Origin: Rhodeus uyekii
Lineage: Eukaryota > Chordata > Actinopteri > Cypriniformes > Acheilognathidae
Direction of reading: 5' to 3'
NCBI GenBank assembly: GCA_037043235.1
Contig: JAWRVZ010000310.1
Location: forward strand, 417,501 to 481,500
DNA: 64,000 nucleotides
The translations under genes and the position numbers were made by a program. The notes beneath the pieces are model-generated. The model was not told the DNA's origin and searched no databases. It saw only the letters and a list, made by a program, of their open reading frames with translations. Positions 1-8,850 of the stretch are shown here, piece by piece. The stretch's first letter is position 1. Each line of letters starts with the position of its first letter.

Positions 1-1700
1 ATTAGCCTGGTTCAAGTCATACTTATCTGAGCGTTATCAGTTTGTAGCATTAAATGAGGAGATGTCATATCGGTCACGGGTTCAGTATGGAGTTCCTCAA
101 GGTTCAGTACTAGGACCATTGCTTTTCACCCTGTACATGCTTCCTTTGGGTGCAGTTATTAGGAAGCATGGCATTAGCTTTCATTGTTACGCTGATGATA
201 CTCAGCTCTATATTTCTTCTCATCCTGATGAAACGAACAAATTCACTAAATTAACAGAATGCATAACCGATATAAAAAATTGGATGACTAATAACTTTCT
301 ACTGCTTAATTCTGAAAAAACAGAGATTCTAATTATTAGACCAAAAAGTTCGGCACATAATAATCTAGACTACTGCCTAACACTCGATGGCTGTTCTGTC
401 AAGTCTTCGTCGTCAGTTAGAAACCTGGGTGTGCTCTTTGATACCAATCTTTCATTTGAAAGCCATGTTTCTAGCATCTGTAAAACGGCGTTCTTCCATC
501 TTAAAAATATATCTAAATTGCGACATATGCTATCTAAGACAAATGTGGAAAAGTTAGTTCATGCGTTCATGAGTTCAAGGCTAGATTATTGTAATGCTTT
601 ACTAGGTGGTTGCTCTGCACGCTTAATAAACAAATTCCAGCTGGTCCAAAATGCAGCAGCTCGAGTTCTTACTAGAACCAGGAAGTATGAGCATATTAGC
701 CCAGTTCTGTCAAACCTGCACTGGCTTCCTATTAAACACCGAATACATTTTAAAATCTTGCTAATTACTTACTAAGCATTAAATGGTTTAGCTCCACAGT
801 ACTTGAGCGATCTCTTAACACATTATAGTCCTTCACGTCTATTGCGATCCCAAAATACTGACCAGCTTATAATACCTAGAATATCAAAGTCAACTGCTGG
901 CGGGCGATCCTTTTCCTATTTAGCTCCTAAACTCTGGAATAGTCTTCCTATTACAGTTCGGGAAGCAGACACACTCTGTCAGTTTAAATGTAGACTAAAA
1001 ACACATCTTTTCAACCTGGCATACACATAACACATTATACATACATTTTTAATCCAAATCGTGTAAAATGATTGTTAGGCTGCATAATTTAGGTCAGCCG
1101 GAACCGGGAACATTCCCATAACATCTGATGTACTCGATACATCAGAAGAAGAATGGCATCTACGCTGATATTGGTCTCTGTTTATTCCGAGGTTACCGTG
1201 GGCAGCTGGATCCGGGCCGTATCCAGATCAGATGAAGGACCTGGACACGAGCACAGCACTGCCCTGGGGTGTCTGCGGAGACCGTGACTCTACTAGACCC
1301 TCCCCTGTGACGATCATGAACCCATCTCTAACCGGACCAAACTGGACTTAATATTGGACTTGAATTGTTGTATAATAATCATGCACGGTTTGGCTGTTGG
1401 CCAGAGGAGAACTGGTCCCCCAACTGAGCCTGGTTTCTCCCAAGGTTTTTTCTCCATTCTATTCTTCATTCGTTACGTCACCTGCCGGAGTTTTGGTTCT
1501 TGCCGCTGTCGCCTATGGCTTGCTCAGTTGGGGAAACTTAACACTTAAAATTCATCAATTGTATTGATTCGCCTGCTCTTTTGGGGCTTCTGTTCAGCCA
1601 AACAAACTTTGTTTATATTGTTTTTCCTGTAAAGCTGCTTTGAAACAATCTACATTGTAAAAAGCGCTATATAAATAAAGGTGACTTGACTTGACTTGAC
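1..1700 (+). mobile_element. 3' portion of an L2/CR1-type LINE (non-LTR retrotransposon)
   Basis: The segment runs from inside a reverse transcriptase domain at the left edge, through its C-terminal domain (to 1030), into about 670 bp of 3' UTR, and ends in a pentanucleotide tail, TTGAC repeated three times at about 1686-1700. The 3' UTR carries a structured end with CAGTTGGGG near 1525 and AAAGCGCTATATAAATAAA near 1661, which I recognise as the common tail of fish L2-like LINEs. The copy is 5'-incomplete only because the window starts inside it. A CA microsatellite follows directly, a usual place for one to arise. Family level is fairly sure; subfamily is not. Confidence 0.85.
2..1030 (+). 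pseudogene. LINE ORF2 reverse transcriptase, C-terminal part, broken by one in-frame stop
   Basis: One frame is open from the left edge and includes the RT motifs GVPQGSVLGPLLF (fingers/palm) and YADDTQLY (the catalytic metal-binding Asp pair, codons near 190-215). It is followed by the conserved post-RT region with LGVLFD, SSRLDYCNALLGG, QLVQNAAARVLTRT and LHWLPIKHRI. The frame meets TAA at 773-775 within what is normally a continuous stretch ending in ALNGLAP, then continues in the same frame to a natural stop at 1028-1030 after HLFNLAYT. A single substitution of a lysine codon would explain the stop; no frameshift is needed. The enzyme reverse-transcribes LINE RNA at a nicked target; this copy cannot make a full product. 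The N-terminal endonuclease lies outside the window. Confidence 0.88.
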
Positions 1701-1859
1701 ACACACACACACACTCACTCACTCACACACGCACACACACACACACTGAATCAATCACACACACACACACACACACTCACACGCACACACACACACGCAC
1801 ACACATGCGCACACGCGCACACACACACACACTCACACACACACACACACACTCACACA
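1699..1859. repeat. (CA)n microsatellite with CACT interruptions
   Basis: About 160 bp of CA repeats broken by ACTC and ACGC variants, abutting the LINE tail. Several pure CA runs are separated by CACTCA units. Confidence 0.95.
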
Positions 1860-1989
1860 TCAACCACATAGAAAATGCTAAAATTATCATTCTTATTTAG
1901 AAAATGGGAAATCGTGATTAAGGAAATTAATACATTTAAAGATTCAAATGAGTTCTCACAGACAAAGATAAAGTAAAAATACTAGAAAT

Positions 1990-2180
1990 TGTTATGAAAT
2001 TGCTGTAAATTTTTAGTAAGAGTAAGAAATTAATACTTTTATTTCTCAAGGGCGTATTACAGTAAACTGATTAAAAGTGACAGTAAAGACAATAATAATC
2101 AAATAAGTGCTTTTATTATCAACTTTCTATTCATCAATGCATCCTGAGAAATAAAATGTATCACACTTTCCACAGAAAAA
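1990..2180 (+). mobile_element. Left half of an interspersed repeat split by the DIRS insertion
   Basis: The stretch containing AAGTGCTTTTATTATC (near 2106) and TCTATTCATCAATGCATCC is the reverse complement of part of 12840-13010, so both belong to one dispersed family. Its other half resumes at 5253 after the DIRS element. No coding capacity is seen; it looks like a non-autonomous element of high copy number. Confidence 0.65.
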
Positions 2181-2229
2181 CGTCATGAGGAAGAGCATAA
2201 AAGCGCGCCCGGGACCCGGAAGCGCCAGC
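2181..2229 (+). repeat. DIRS left inverted repeat (49 bp core)
   Basis: The 49 bp beginning CGTCATGAGGAAGAGC are the exact reverse complement of 5048-5096. The similarity continues inward with gaps for about 15 bp (a GAGTGTCT motif is shared). Confidence 0.92.
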
Positions 2230-2314
2230 TCTGAGTGTCTTCAGTGTGCTGTATGTCTGTGTGAGAGTGATTTAAAACTAAGACTAGTTTAAAAATCAGG
2301 GACTTTGTGTGAAA

Positions 2315-3693
2315 ATGGCGAATGAACAGGCATTTAGACCGTGTGTTTTTCCCTGTCCGCGTTTTATAACGGACAGGGATACACGTTATGTGTGTTGTCT
2401 GTTTGGGAGTGGAGCATGCGCGGTCGGCACTTGAGAATGCCGGCTGTAAGGACTGCGAGAAGTACTCTGTGCATATGCTCCGCTCCCGCCTGGCGGTCTG
2501 TAACGAGGCCGCTCAGGCTAGTGTTCCCCGCGGTTCGGGACCTGCAGCAGCCGAGGCTTTGTGGCGCTCTCAGTCCTGGGGATCACAAATGGATCTCGCT
2601 GAGGCAGCTGGGATGGGTCCTCCCTTATCTCAGCCCTCACAAGATCAAGCAGGTCCCAGTCACGAACACTCCCCGAGAGATGTTCGTGCTGTGACTCCAA
2701 CACTAGCTTTATTGAGTTCAGGAAGTGAGATGGATCTAGCTAGTGTTGGCCCGGTCGGGGAGGATTCGCCAACCTCCTCGCCAGCTTTTGAGGAGTTAGT
2801 TGAGGTTGTGGCGCGAGCGGTCTCTCGTGTGGAGATTGATTGGCCGGCGGAGACCAGGAGCGCTCGTCCGAGAAAGAGTATGTTAGACGAGCGTTACCTG
2901 CCACTCCCCCGCGCGAGCTATGCCCTTCCTGCCTGATTTACATGCCGAGGTATCTAGATCTTGGAAGAAGCCAGCCTCCGGAAAAGTTCATACACCACAT
3001 AGTGCAATGTATACTAATCTTGTCGGGGCTCAATATTATGGTTATGGGGGGATGCAGAAAGTGGACGAGGCTCTTGCGAGTTACCTCGTTCCCCAGTCTG
3101 CGTCCTCCATTAAAGCTCCGGCGCTATACTCAGCCTCTAGTCAGGCCGCAGCGTGCCTACACACTACGGCACTGCTGCAGGCCTATCAGGCTGAGTTGCT
3201 AGGGGACCTCAACGAGGGCGGTGGTATCGGTCCGGAGGCAGTGACAGAGCTGCGCCGGACCGTGGATTTGTCACTAGGGAGACGGCCTACTCTGTCGGTC
3301 GCTCCATGGCAGCTCTGGTGGCCACGGAGAGACACTTATGGCTTAATTTGTCAGTTATAAAGGATAAAGACAAAATTTGTTTTGCTGGATGCCCCTCTGT
3401 CCCCTTCGGGCTTGTTCGGCGATGCCGTAAAAAGCGTCGTCGACAATTTCCAGGAGGCTGCACGACAGCAGGCGGCGTTCAGTAAAGTTCTTCCCCGCCG
3501 CCCTCCACGTGAGACCGCCAGTCAAGCGCGGTCTCAAACCTCCTCACACAGGGCCGCTCAGAAACAGAGTGTCGCTAACCGTCTTCCTCCGGTAAACCCC
3601 GGAAGGTCGGGCCGACAAGTTCAGTCCGCTGGTAGAAAGGGTGATTTGAGGGTTGTCCTGAATACCAAGAAGGCCAAGACTAAGCGGCCCTGA
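2315..3693 (+). pseudogene. DIRS Gag-like protein, several frameshifts
   Basis: A start at 2315 (MANEQAF) opens the reading. Conserved blocks then appear in changing frames: CVVCLGVEHARSALENAGC (zinc-knuckle-like cysteines, from 2388), a stretch rich in W/K with SRSWKKP and GGMQKVDEALASYLVPQ (from 2920), QAAACLHTTALLQAYQAELL, a segment with MAALVATERHLWLNLS (about 3277-3375, read in a different frame), and LDAPLSPSGLFGDAV (from 3382) through a basic tail ending at 3693. Frame changes are needed near 2385, 2925, 3275 and 3378; the last two compensate each other. The protein would package element RNA. The copy is not translatable as one product. Confidence 0.8.
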
Positions 3694-3837
3694 TGCCAAG
3701 CCGCAACGTGGTGGTGTCTCCCAGGTGCAGCTCCAGAGTCAGCCCGCCATAGGAAAACCACCCCCTCTAAGGAGGGTCCTAGAGCAGTCCACCCGTGTCT
3801 CCGGAAGCTCCGGTTCAGTGGTGGATATGTTCACAGT

Positions 3838-4862
3838 ACCGGAGACCAGCCCCGGGAGGCTGGTTCACCTAGTAGAATTCCGGGCTGCGTGGTCACAGCT
3901 ACCCGGTATCTCTCAGTGGGTCCTGCGCACGGTAACCTTCGGGTATGCCATTCAGAAACTTTTCACGTCTTGGTGTAGTGAAGGGCAGGTTTAACCCAGT
4001 AACCTGTCAAGTCGGCAAAGTGCTGGAGTTCCTGCAAGAAAGATTTGCGGCAGGGTTGTCCCCCTCCACCTTGAAGGTTTATGTGGCTGCCATATCAGCT
4101 TGCCATATACCTCTGGGTGGGGTGTCCTTGGGCAGGGACCCCCTAGTCACTCGTTTCTTCCGTGGCACATTGAGGCTGAGACCTGCGGCACAGACTAGGG
4201 TGCCTGCCTGGGACTTGTCTGTGGTACTCCAAGGCCTGTCCCAGGCACCCTTTGAACCTTACAGGTGCTTTCAGCTTCTCTCTCTTAACACCCTTCTTTT
4301 GCTGGCTATTGCCTCGCTTAAGAGGTTCGGGGATCTTCAGACCCTCTCGGTGGCTCCCTCATGCCTCGAGTTCGCGCCCGGGATGGAAAAACCTTTCTCC
4401 ACCCGAGGTCAGGCTATGTCCCCAAGGTTCCCACTAATGTGGCTCGGTCTGTCACGCTGCAGGTCTTCTGCCCTCCCCCCATTTGGCGATCATGAGTAGG
4501 AGCAAGAACAAGGTCTGTCCAGTGCGAGCACTGGACGCTTACGTCCCAAGACTGCCACTTGGCGTTGGTTGGACCAACTGTTTGTTTGCTTTAGGACCCC
4601 TAAGGGGGCTCCAGCTTCTAAGCAAAACCTAAGCAGGTGGATAGTCGAGGTTATCTGTCTGCTTACGAGTCGGCCGGACATGCTTCTCCGTTGAGGGTTC
4701 GGGCCCACTCCACTTGGAGCGTGGCGGCATCCAAGGCTCTCCTCTCCGGAGTTTCCTTGTCTGATGATTGTGCTGTGGCTGGCTGGTCATCGCCACACAT
4801 TCATGAGGTTTTATCAATTGGACCTCGATGCCGCCCCAGGAACCAGGGTGTTCTCTCAGTGA
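3838..4862 (+). pseudogene. DIRS tyrosine recombinase with a short pre-RT remnant, broken
   Basis: Residues reading VEFRAAWSQLPGISQWVLRT (about 3870-3930) match the leader just before RT in DIRS elements; RT and RNase H are then missing. The recombinase N-terminal domain follows (VLEFLQERFAAGLSPSTLK, about 4020-4075). The first catalytic arginine is kept in SLKRFGDLQ (about 4318). Frameshifts occur near 4390 and 4480-4640. The C-terminal block RAHST is followed by tryptophan (TGG, near 4712-4714) where the HxxR box has its arginine, and a 2-bp shift at about 4795 puts the active-site tyrosine region (FYQLDLD) in another frame. The enzyme would integrate circular element DNA; this copy is dead. 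Confidence 0.82.
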
Positions 4863-4912
4863 GCTGGGACACACCCGGATGCTGGCGTCGCTGAGGTGGC
4901 GTTGGTATAGCG

Positions 4913-5252
4913 TTCCCCTAGCGCTTTGACGCAGCTCGAGTTCCCTGAAAGGGAACGTCTCGGGTTACGAATTTAACCCTGGGGAACGAGACGCTGCGTC
5001 TTTGCCTCAGCTCCTTGCGCCTCCGGGCCCGCTTCAGACACTCTTTTGCTGGCGCTTCCGGGTCCCGGGCGCGCTTTTATGCTCTTCCTCATGACGTCAC
5101 CGGCTCGCGCCGGCAGTGACGCATTCACACGCGTTCGTCTCTCATTGGTTGCACAGATCTTCACGTGACTGACGCAAGGCTATTTCCCCTAGCGCTTTGA
5201 CGCAGCTCGAGTTCCCCTCAGGGAACCAGGGTTACATTCGTAACCCGAGACG
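4913..5252 (+). repeat. DIRS right end: 33-bp direct repeat, internal complementary region and right inverted repeat
   Basis: Identical 33-bp copies lie at 4913-4945 and 5184-5216 (both contain GCGCTTTGACGCAGCTCGAG). Between them are palindromic ACGTCTCGGGTTACG / CGTAACCCGAGACG type sequences and the 49-bp right inverted repeat (5048-5096). This arrangement is that of the internal complementary region used to circularise DIRS replication intermediates. Confidence 0.8.
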
Positions 5253-5400
5253 TTTTACACTGATATAATATTACACTGTTTTACTGTATTTATCATCTAA
5301 TAAATGCAGTGTTGGTGAGCAGAAGACACTCTTTTTGAAACATTTCAAAATCTTACCGACCCCAAACTCTCTTCTTCTTTTTCACTGTCAGAAACTGTAA
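5253..5400 (+). mobile_element. Right half of the interspersed repeat split by the DIRS insertion
   Basis: The 53 bp starting TTTTACACTGATATAATATT are the reverse complement of the 112-bp unit at 12271-12718 with few differences. The copy continues through GTTGGTGAGCAGAAGAC to TCTTACCGACCCCAAAC, a terminus I recognise as common in cyprinid genomes. Compared with the uninterrupted copy, the middle of the repeat is missing at the insertion point. Confidence 0.65.
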
Positions 5401-6499
5401 CAGTGTTTCACTGTAAAATGGGATCAAATGTCCCATTAGATCTATTACAGTTTTTCATACTGTGTTTTTTTCTAATGGTTTTTACCGTCACGTTTTTACA
5501 GTCTGGAATGTGTAAATTCACAGTGAAACAGGTTTTTAAGTCTGTATAAAGCACAATGTGAATAGTAATAGAAATGCTAACATTAAGTGTGCGAGTCCTG
5601 CTGTGTGTCCTTGCTGCTCTGCTGGAGACGTGGACGCGTCCTCACTGCACCCCCACAGGTGTCCGGGGATCCACAGGTGACCTGGAAACGGCAGACGGGA
5701 ACGGGATGATGGATGACATCATTTGAAGGGCGGGGGTGCTGCTCCAGTTTTGTGGCGGTTGGAGTCGATTTCAATAATCATAAAATCCAAGGCTTGATGA
5801 GGAGCGATTTGGCCCGTTTGAAATGTGAGTATTGATTATATTCCCAAAAATGTGAGAGGAATATTGGATTTCATTATGCAATATTAGGAAATAATAATAG
5901 TGAAAATGAAGCCTGTACTCAAACAGTTCGGCAGAGGATCCCATATGGCACTGAATCATTTTTGTGAGCTTGACTCATTAAAATGCAGTTGCTAAACACA
6001 ACATTTTAAAGACAAACATAAAATGCTGTTTGCAACCTGTTTTCAACAGCAGGACTTGATTGCATTGAGTCTAAATGAAGATGGTTGATGTGTGCAAGAC
6101 TCTTTTTATTTGTAATAATAACCATTTTTATTTCATTTGTAAATATGATGCTCTTCCTCAGAACTTTTAGTTTGTTTTCTAGCACAAATATCAAATGAAT
6201 TTTAAATCAAGATACGCTTATTTTAAAATGAGTGAAGATATTAAATCTTGTTTTCTGAAAAATGCATGAAAATTAAGTGAGTTTAAGCTTGAAACAAGAA
6301 TATCTGCCAGGGAAGTCTTGTTTTCTCTTCAAATTAAGATTATTTAACAAATGTTTTTTCTTGTTTTAAGCTTGAACTTGCTTCATTTTAAACAAATGCT
6401 CTGCTAAATTTATTTTGCATAAGTAGTTACTTTGCAACCTCTATAAAACTATGTTCTATATAGTATGCATATAATCTGGACGAACTAAATTCTCCATGT
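5401..6499. other. Non-genic, AT-rich; fragments of dispersed repeats
   Basis: No coding signal. 5401-5560 is built from CTGTAAAA / TTTACAGT-like units and resembles a fragment of another dispersed element. 6205-6400 carries repeated CTTGTTTT and AAACAAGAAT motifs in both orientations, again typical of a dispersed fish repeat. The rest is unique sequence without recognisable content. Confidence 0.5.
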
Positions 6500-7785
6500 T
6501 TTAATGTCTTTTTAATAATGGGTACTGTGAATTCAGACACACTTCTTTTGTCACACACTATTTTTCACCTGCTATATATCAGGGAAGTGTGTGATATCAG
6601 AGCTTTAAACGGCGGCTGCAGCGACATGTGACTTTATCAATCAGCGATTGACTCTTTTATTTAGAAGGCGGGACTTATTCTGCCTTGCATTGCACTTTCT
6701 CCCGCATTTATTAGTAATAGGAGCTGAAAGACTTGGTTTGAAAGCGAGTTCTGTGTGAACTGGAAATGCTTGTCGCCATGAAATCAAAACTTTTGTCATT
6801 AAGTATGAATATTAGACTGTTATCTATAAGCGTGTGCTCCAAAACAATGAGAAAATTCACTTTTATAAGATATAAACATTCAAAACCTAATCTCTCACTT
6901 CCTCCAATAAGGATCAATGATTTTGATGACATCATCAGCACTTCAGCTTCATCAGATTTTCTGTCCAATCACACGCTCTCTAGAATCTGAAGCCCCGCCC
7001 CCTTCATTATAAACAGAGGCTGAAGCTGCAGCTCATAGTCACAATTAGCAACATTCAAAAAATGTTAGAGGAACATTTAAACAACATTATGTGACATCAG
7101 AGTTAATATTAGCTGTTCTTTACGTTGCAGAACGTTCCCTGTGAGTCGAGTTCAAAACAACGTTTTTTGTCTTTCATTACGAATATCAGCCTGTTATCTA
7201 GAAGCTCCAAAACAATCACACAATTCACATTTAGAAGATATAAGCGTTCTTACAGTCAATGATTTTGATGACATCACTGCATCAGACTTTTTGTCCAATC
7301 AAGCGCTCTCTAGAATCTGAAGCTCCGCCCCCCTCATTATAAACAGAAGCTGAAGCTGCGGCTGAAATCCGCCACTCGTTCACACACTGTTTTCTACATG
7401 AGCGGCTCACAGTCACTATATAGAGCGATTCAGACGGTGGGAATATCTTTCATCGGGGGAATGAAGTCTGGATTGACGTTAGTGTCAGTGAAGCGCCGCA
7501 GATCCAGAGACACGACAGACCAGAGCGCATCATGTGATGGAGAAACACATCCACCCGTTTGAGTTCTGCACTCAATCATGTGTTTAAAACGGATGGAGAT
7601 CTGGAGGAAACTGCGGCTTTATGGAGCTCAACAGCTCTGATTTAAACTAAATGCTATTGGCTGTTTAAAGAAGGGGGAGGAGCTGCTGGATAAGCCCGCC
7701 CTCACTTCCTGTTTCAGAGGAAATGACATCAACACAATGAATAAAGCTGCGCGTTTCAAGGCACTTCAGTGGGACTAGAAATAGG
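6500..7785 (+). mobile_element. Interspersed repeat with an internal 330-bp-offset duplication
   Basis: A block with TCAATGATTTTGATGACATC, TGTCCAATC, CTCTCTAGAATCTGAAG and CATTATAAACAGA occurs twice, at about 6765-7025 and 7165-7355, with the shared CTAGAATCTGAAG offset by 330 bp. The segment continues to a GCACTTCAGTGGGACT end near 7785. I recognise these blocks as part of a common dispersed cyprinid repeat; the class is not clear. No long reading frame. Confidence 0.5.
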
Positions 7786-8095
7786 GCACAGTGTGCCGAG
7801 AAGAAAAGTGGTATTTTACACGTAATTTAAATTACTCATTGCATTGTGTTGAGTTGTGGGATTAAAGGAGATGTTCGTAAACCTAATGGATAAAGTCCTG
7901 TCTGAAAATGACCAGCACCTTTTCTGTTTTTCTACAGATTTGTTTCATACATCCAGATTCCACACACAGCCTTTAAGTGGATTTATGTATGTCATGTAGT
8001 GTTAGATAAATTATTCAGATATCATGTCTGAATCAGAAATGAGAGCATGTCTTAGATACAAACCCTACAGGAGTGATACTGTTGGAAAAAAATTA

Positions 8096-8101
<6 letters not shown>

Positions 8102-8139
<38 letters not shown>

Positions 8140-8140
8140 A
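8102..8140. repeat. (TA)n microsatellite
   Basis: A run of about 19 TA units at the left boundary of the next repeat. Confidence 0.95.
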
Positions 8141-8446
8141 CAGTAATGCCTTGAGATACGAGCATAATCCGTTCCAGGATGAGCTCGTAAATCAAATTGC
8201 TCATATCTCTTTTTTTCCCCCCAATTTTCCCCCCGTAAGATATAACAGAATTTTTTTTTTTGTTCCGGCTCCCTAAAAAACTCCCTTATTAGTGCTAATA
8301 ACAATGGAAAAACATGTTTTAATTGCTATAGAGACACACACACACAATTCTAGTATATAAGGATTCCTGTGATATAAAATAAAATGTGGTTTTAATTATG
8401 AGTTCTTGCCTTCGAGACAAACGATACAGTAGCGGCTAATGACGAC

Positions 8447-8500
8447 AGAGGAGGAGGAAGAGGAGGAAGAGGAGGAGGAGGAAGAGGAAGAGGAAGAGGG
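8447..8500 (+). repeat. Polypurine GAG/GGA repeat
   Basis: About 54 bp of G and A only (GAGGAGGAAGAGG pattern), ending in AGAGGG. Such tracts can form triplex DNA. Confidence 0.95.
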
Positions 8501-8760
8501 ATAACGTAGATAAACACAATACAGAAGTGTAGTGTTTCTTCCTGTGTTGTGTATTGATAGACTCAGAAGCTCATATGTATTATTATGTAACACTCATAAC
8601 TCGTGCTGCTCCCAGCTTAATACTGGTGAATCACTCGTTGCCCCCGGTAACCCCCGCTGTAAAACCAAGCTGCCTCTAGTGGAGATCATATGCAATTACC
8701 CATAAATGAGGAGCTTGAGCTGCTGCGAGTGCTGAACACCTCTAGCGTCTGGAAGCTGCT

Positions 8761-8847
8761 CGTATCTCAAATATTTACTCGTATCTCAAATATTTACTCG
8801 CATCTCAAGTATTTACTCGTATCTCAAGTATTTACTCGTATCTCAAA
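8761..8847 (+). repeat. 19-bp tandem repeat, about 4.5 units
   Basis: Units of CGTATCTCAAATATTTACT with A/G and T/C variants, ending in CGTATCTCAAAGC. The unit is the inverted end of the surrounding element amplified in place. Confidence 0.9.
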
Positions 8848-8850
8848 GCA

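Larger units (their letters stand above)
2181..5252 (+). mobile_element. DIRS-type tyrosine-recombinase retrotransposon, internally deleted and decayed
   Basis: The element has a Gag-like region (2315-3693), a tiny remnant of the region before RT (about 3838-3965), and a tyrosine recombinase (about 3980-4862). Split inverted repeats and an internal complementary region at the right end (4913-5252) complete the DIRS pattern, in which integration of a circular DNA uses a tyrosine recombinase and leaves no target duplication. The reverse transcriptase and RNase H that normally lie between Gag and recombinase are absent, so this copy is a deletion derivative of about 3.07 kb. The left boundary is set by where the inverted repeat starts, the right by the return of the flanking repeat family. 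Confidence 0.85.
8150..8850. mobile_element. Putative repeat bounded by inverted TTGAGATACGAG
   Basis: The left end reads CTTGAGATACGAGC (about 8150) and the right end consists of CTCGTATCTCAA copies (8758-8847), so the two ends are inverted. The interior holds a purine-rich block and no reading frame of note. A dispersed element is likely, but no target duplication could be read. Confidence 0.45.
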
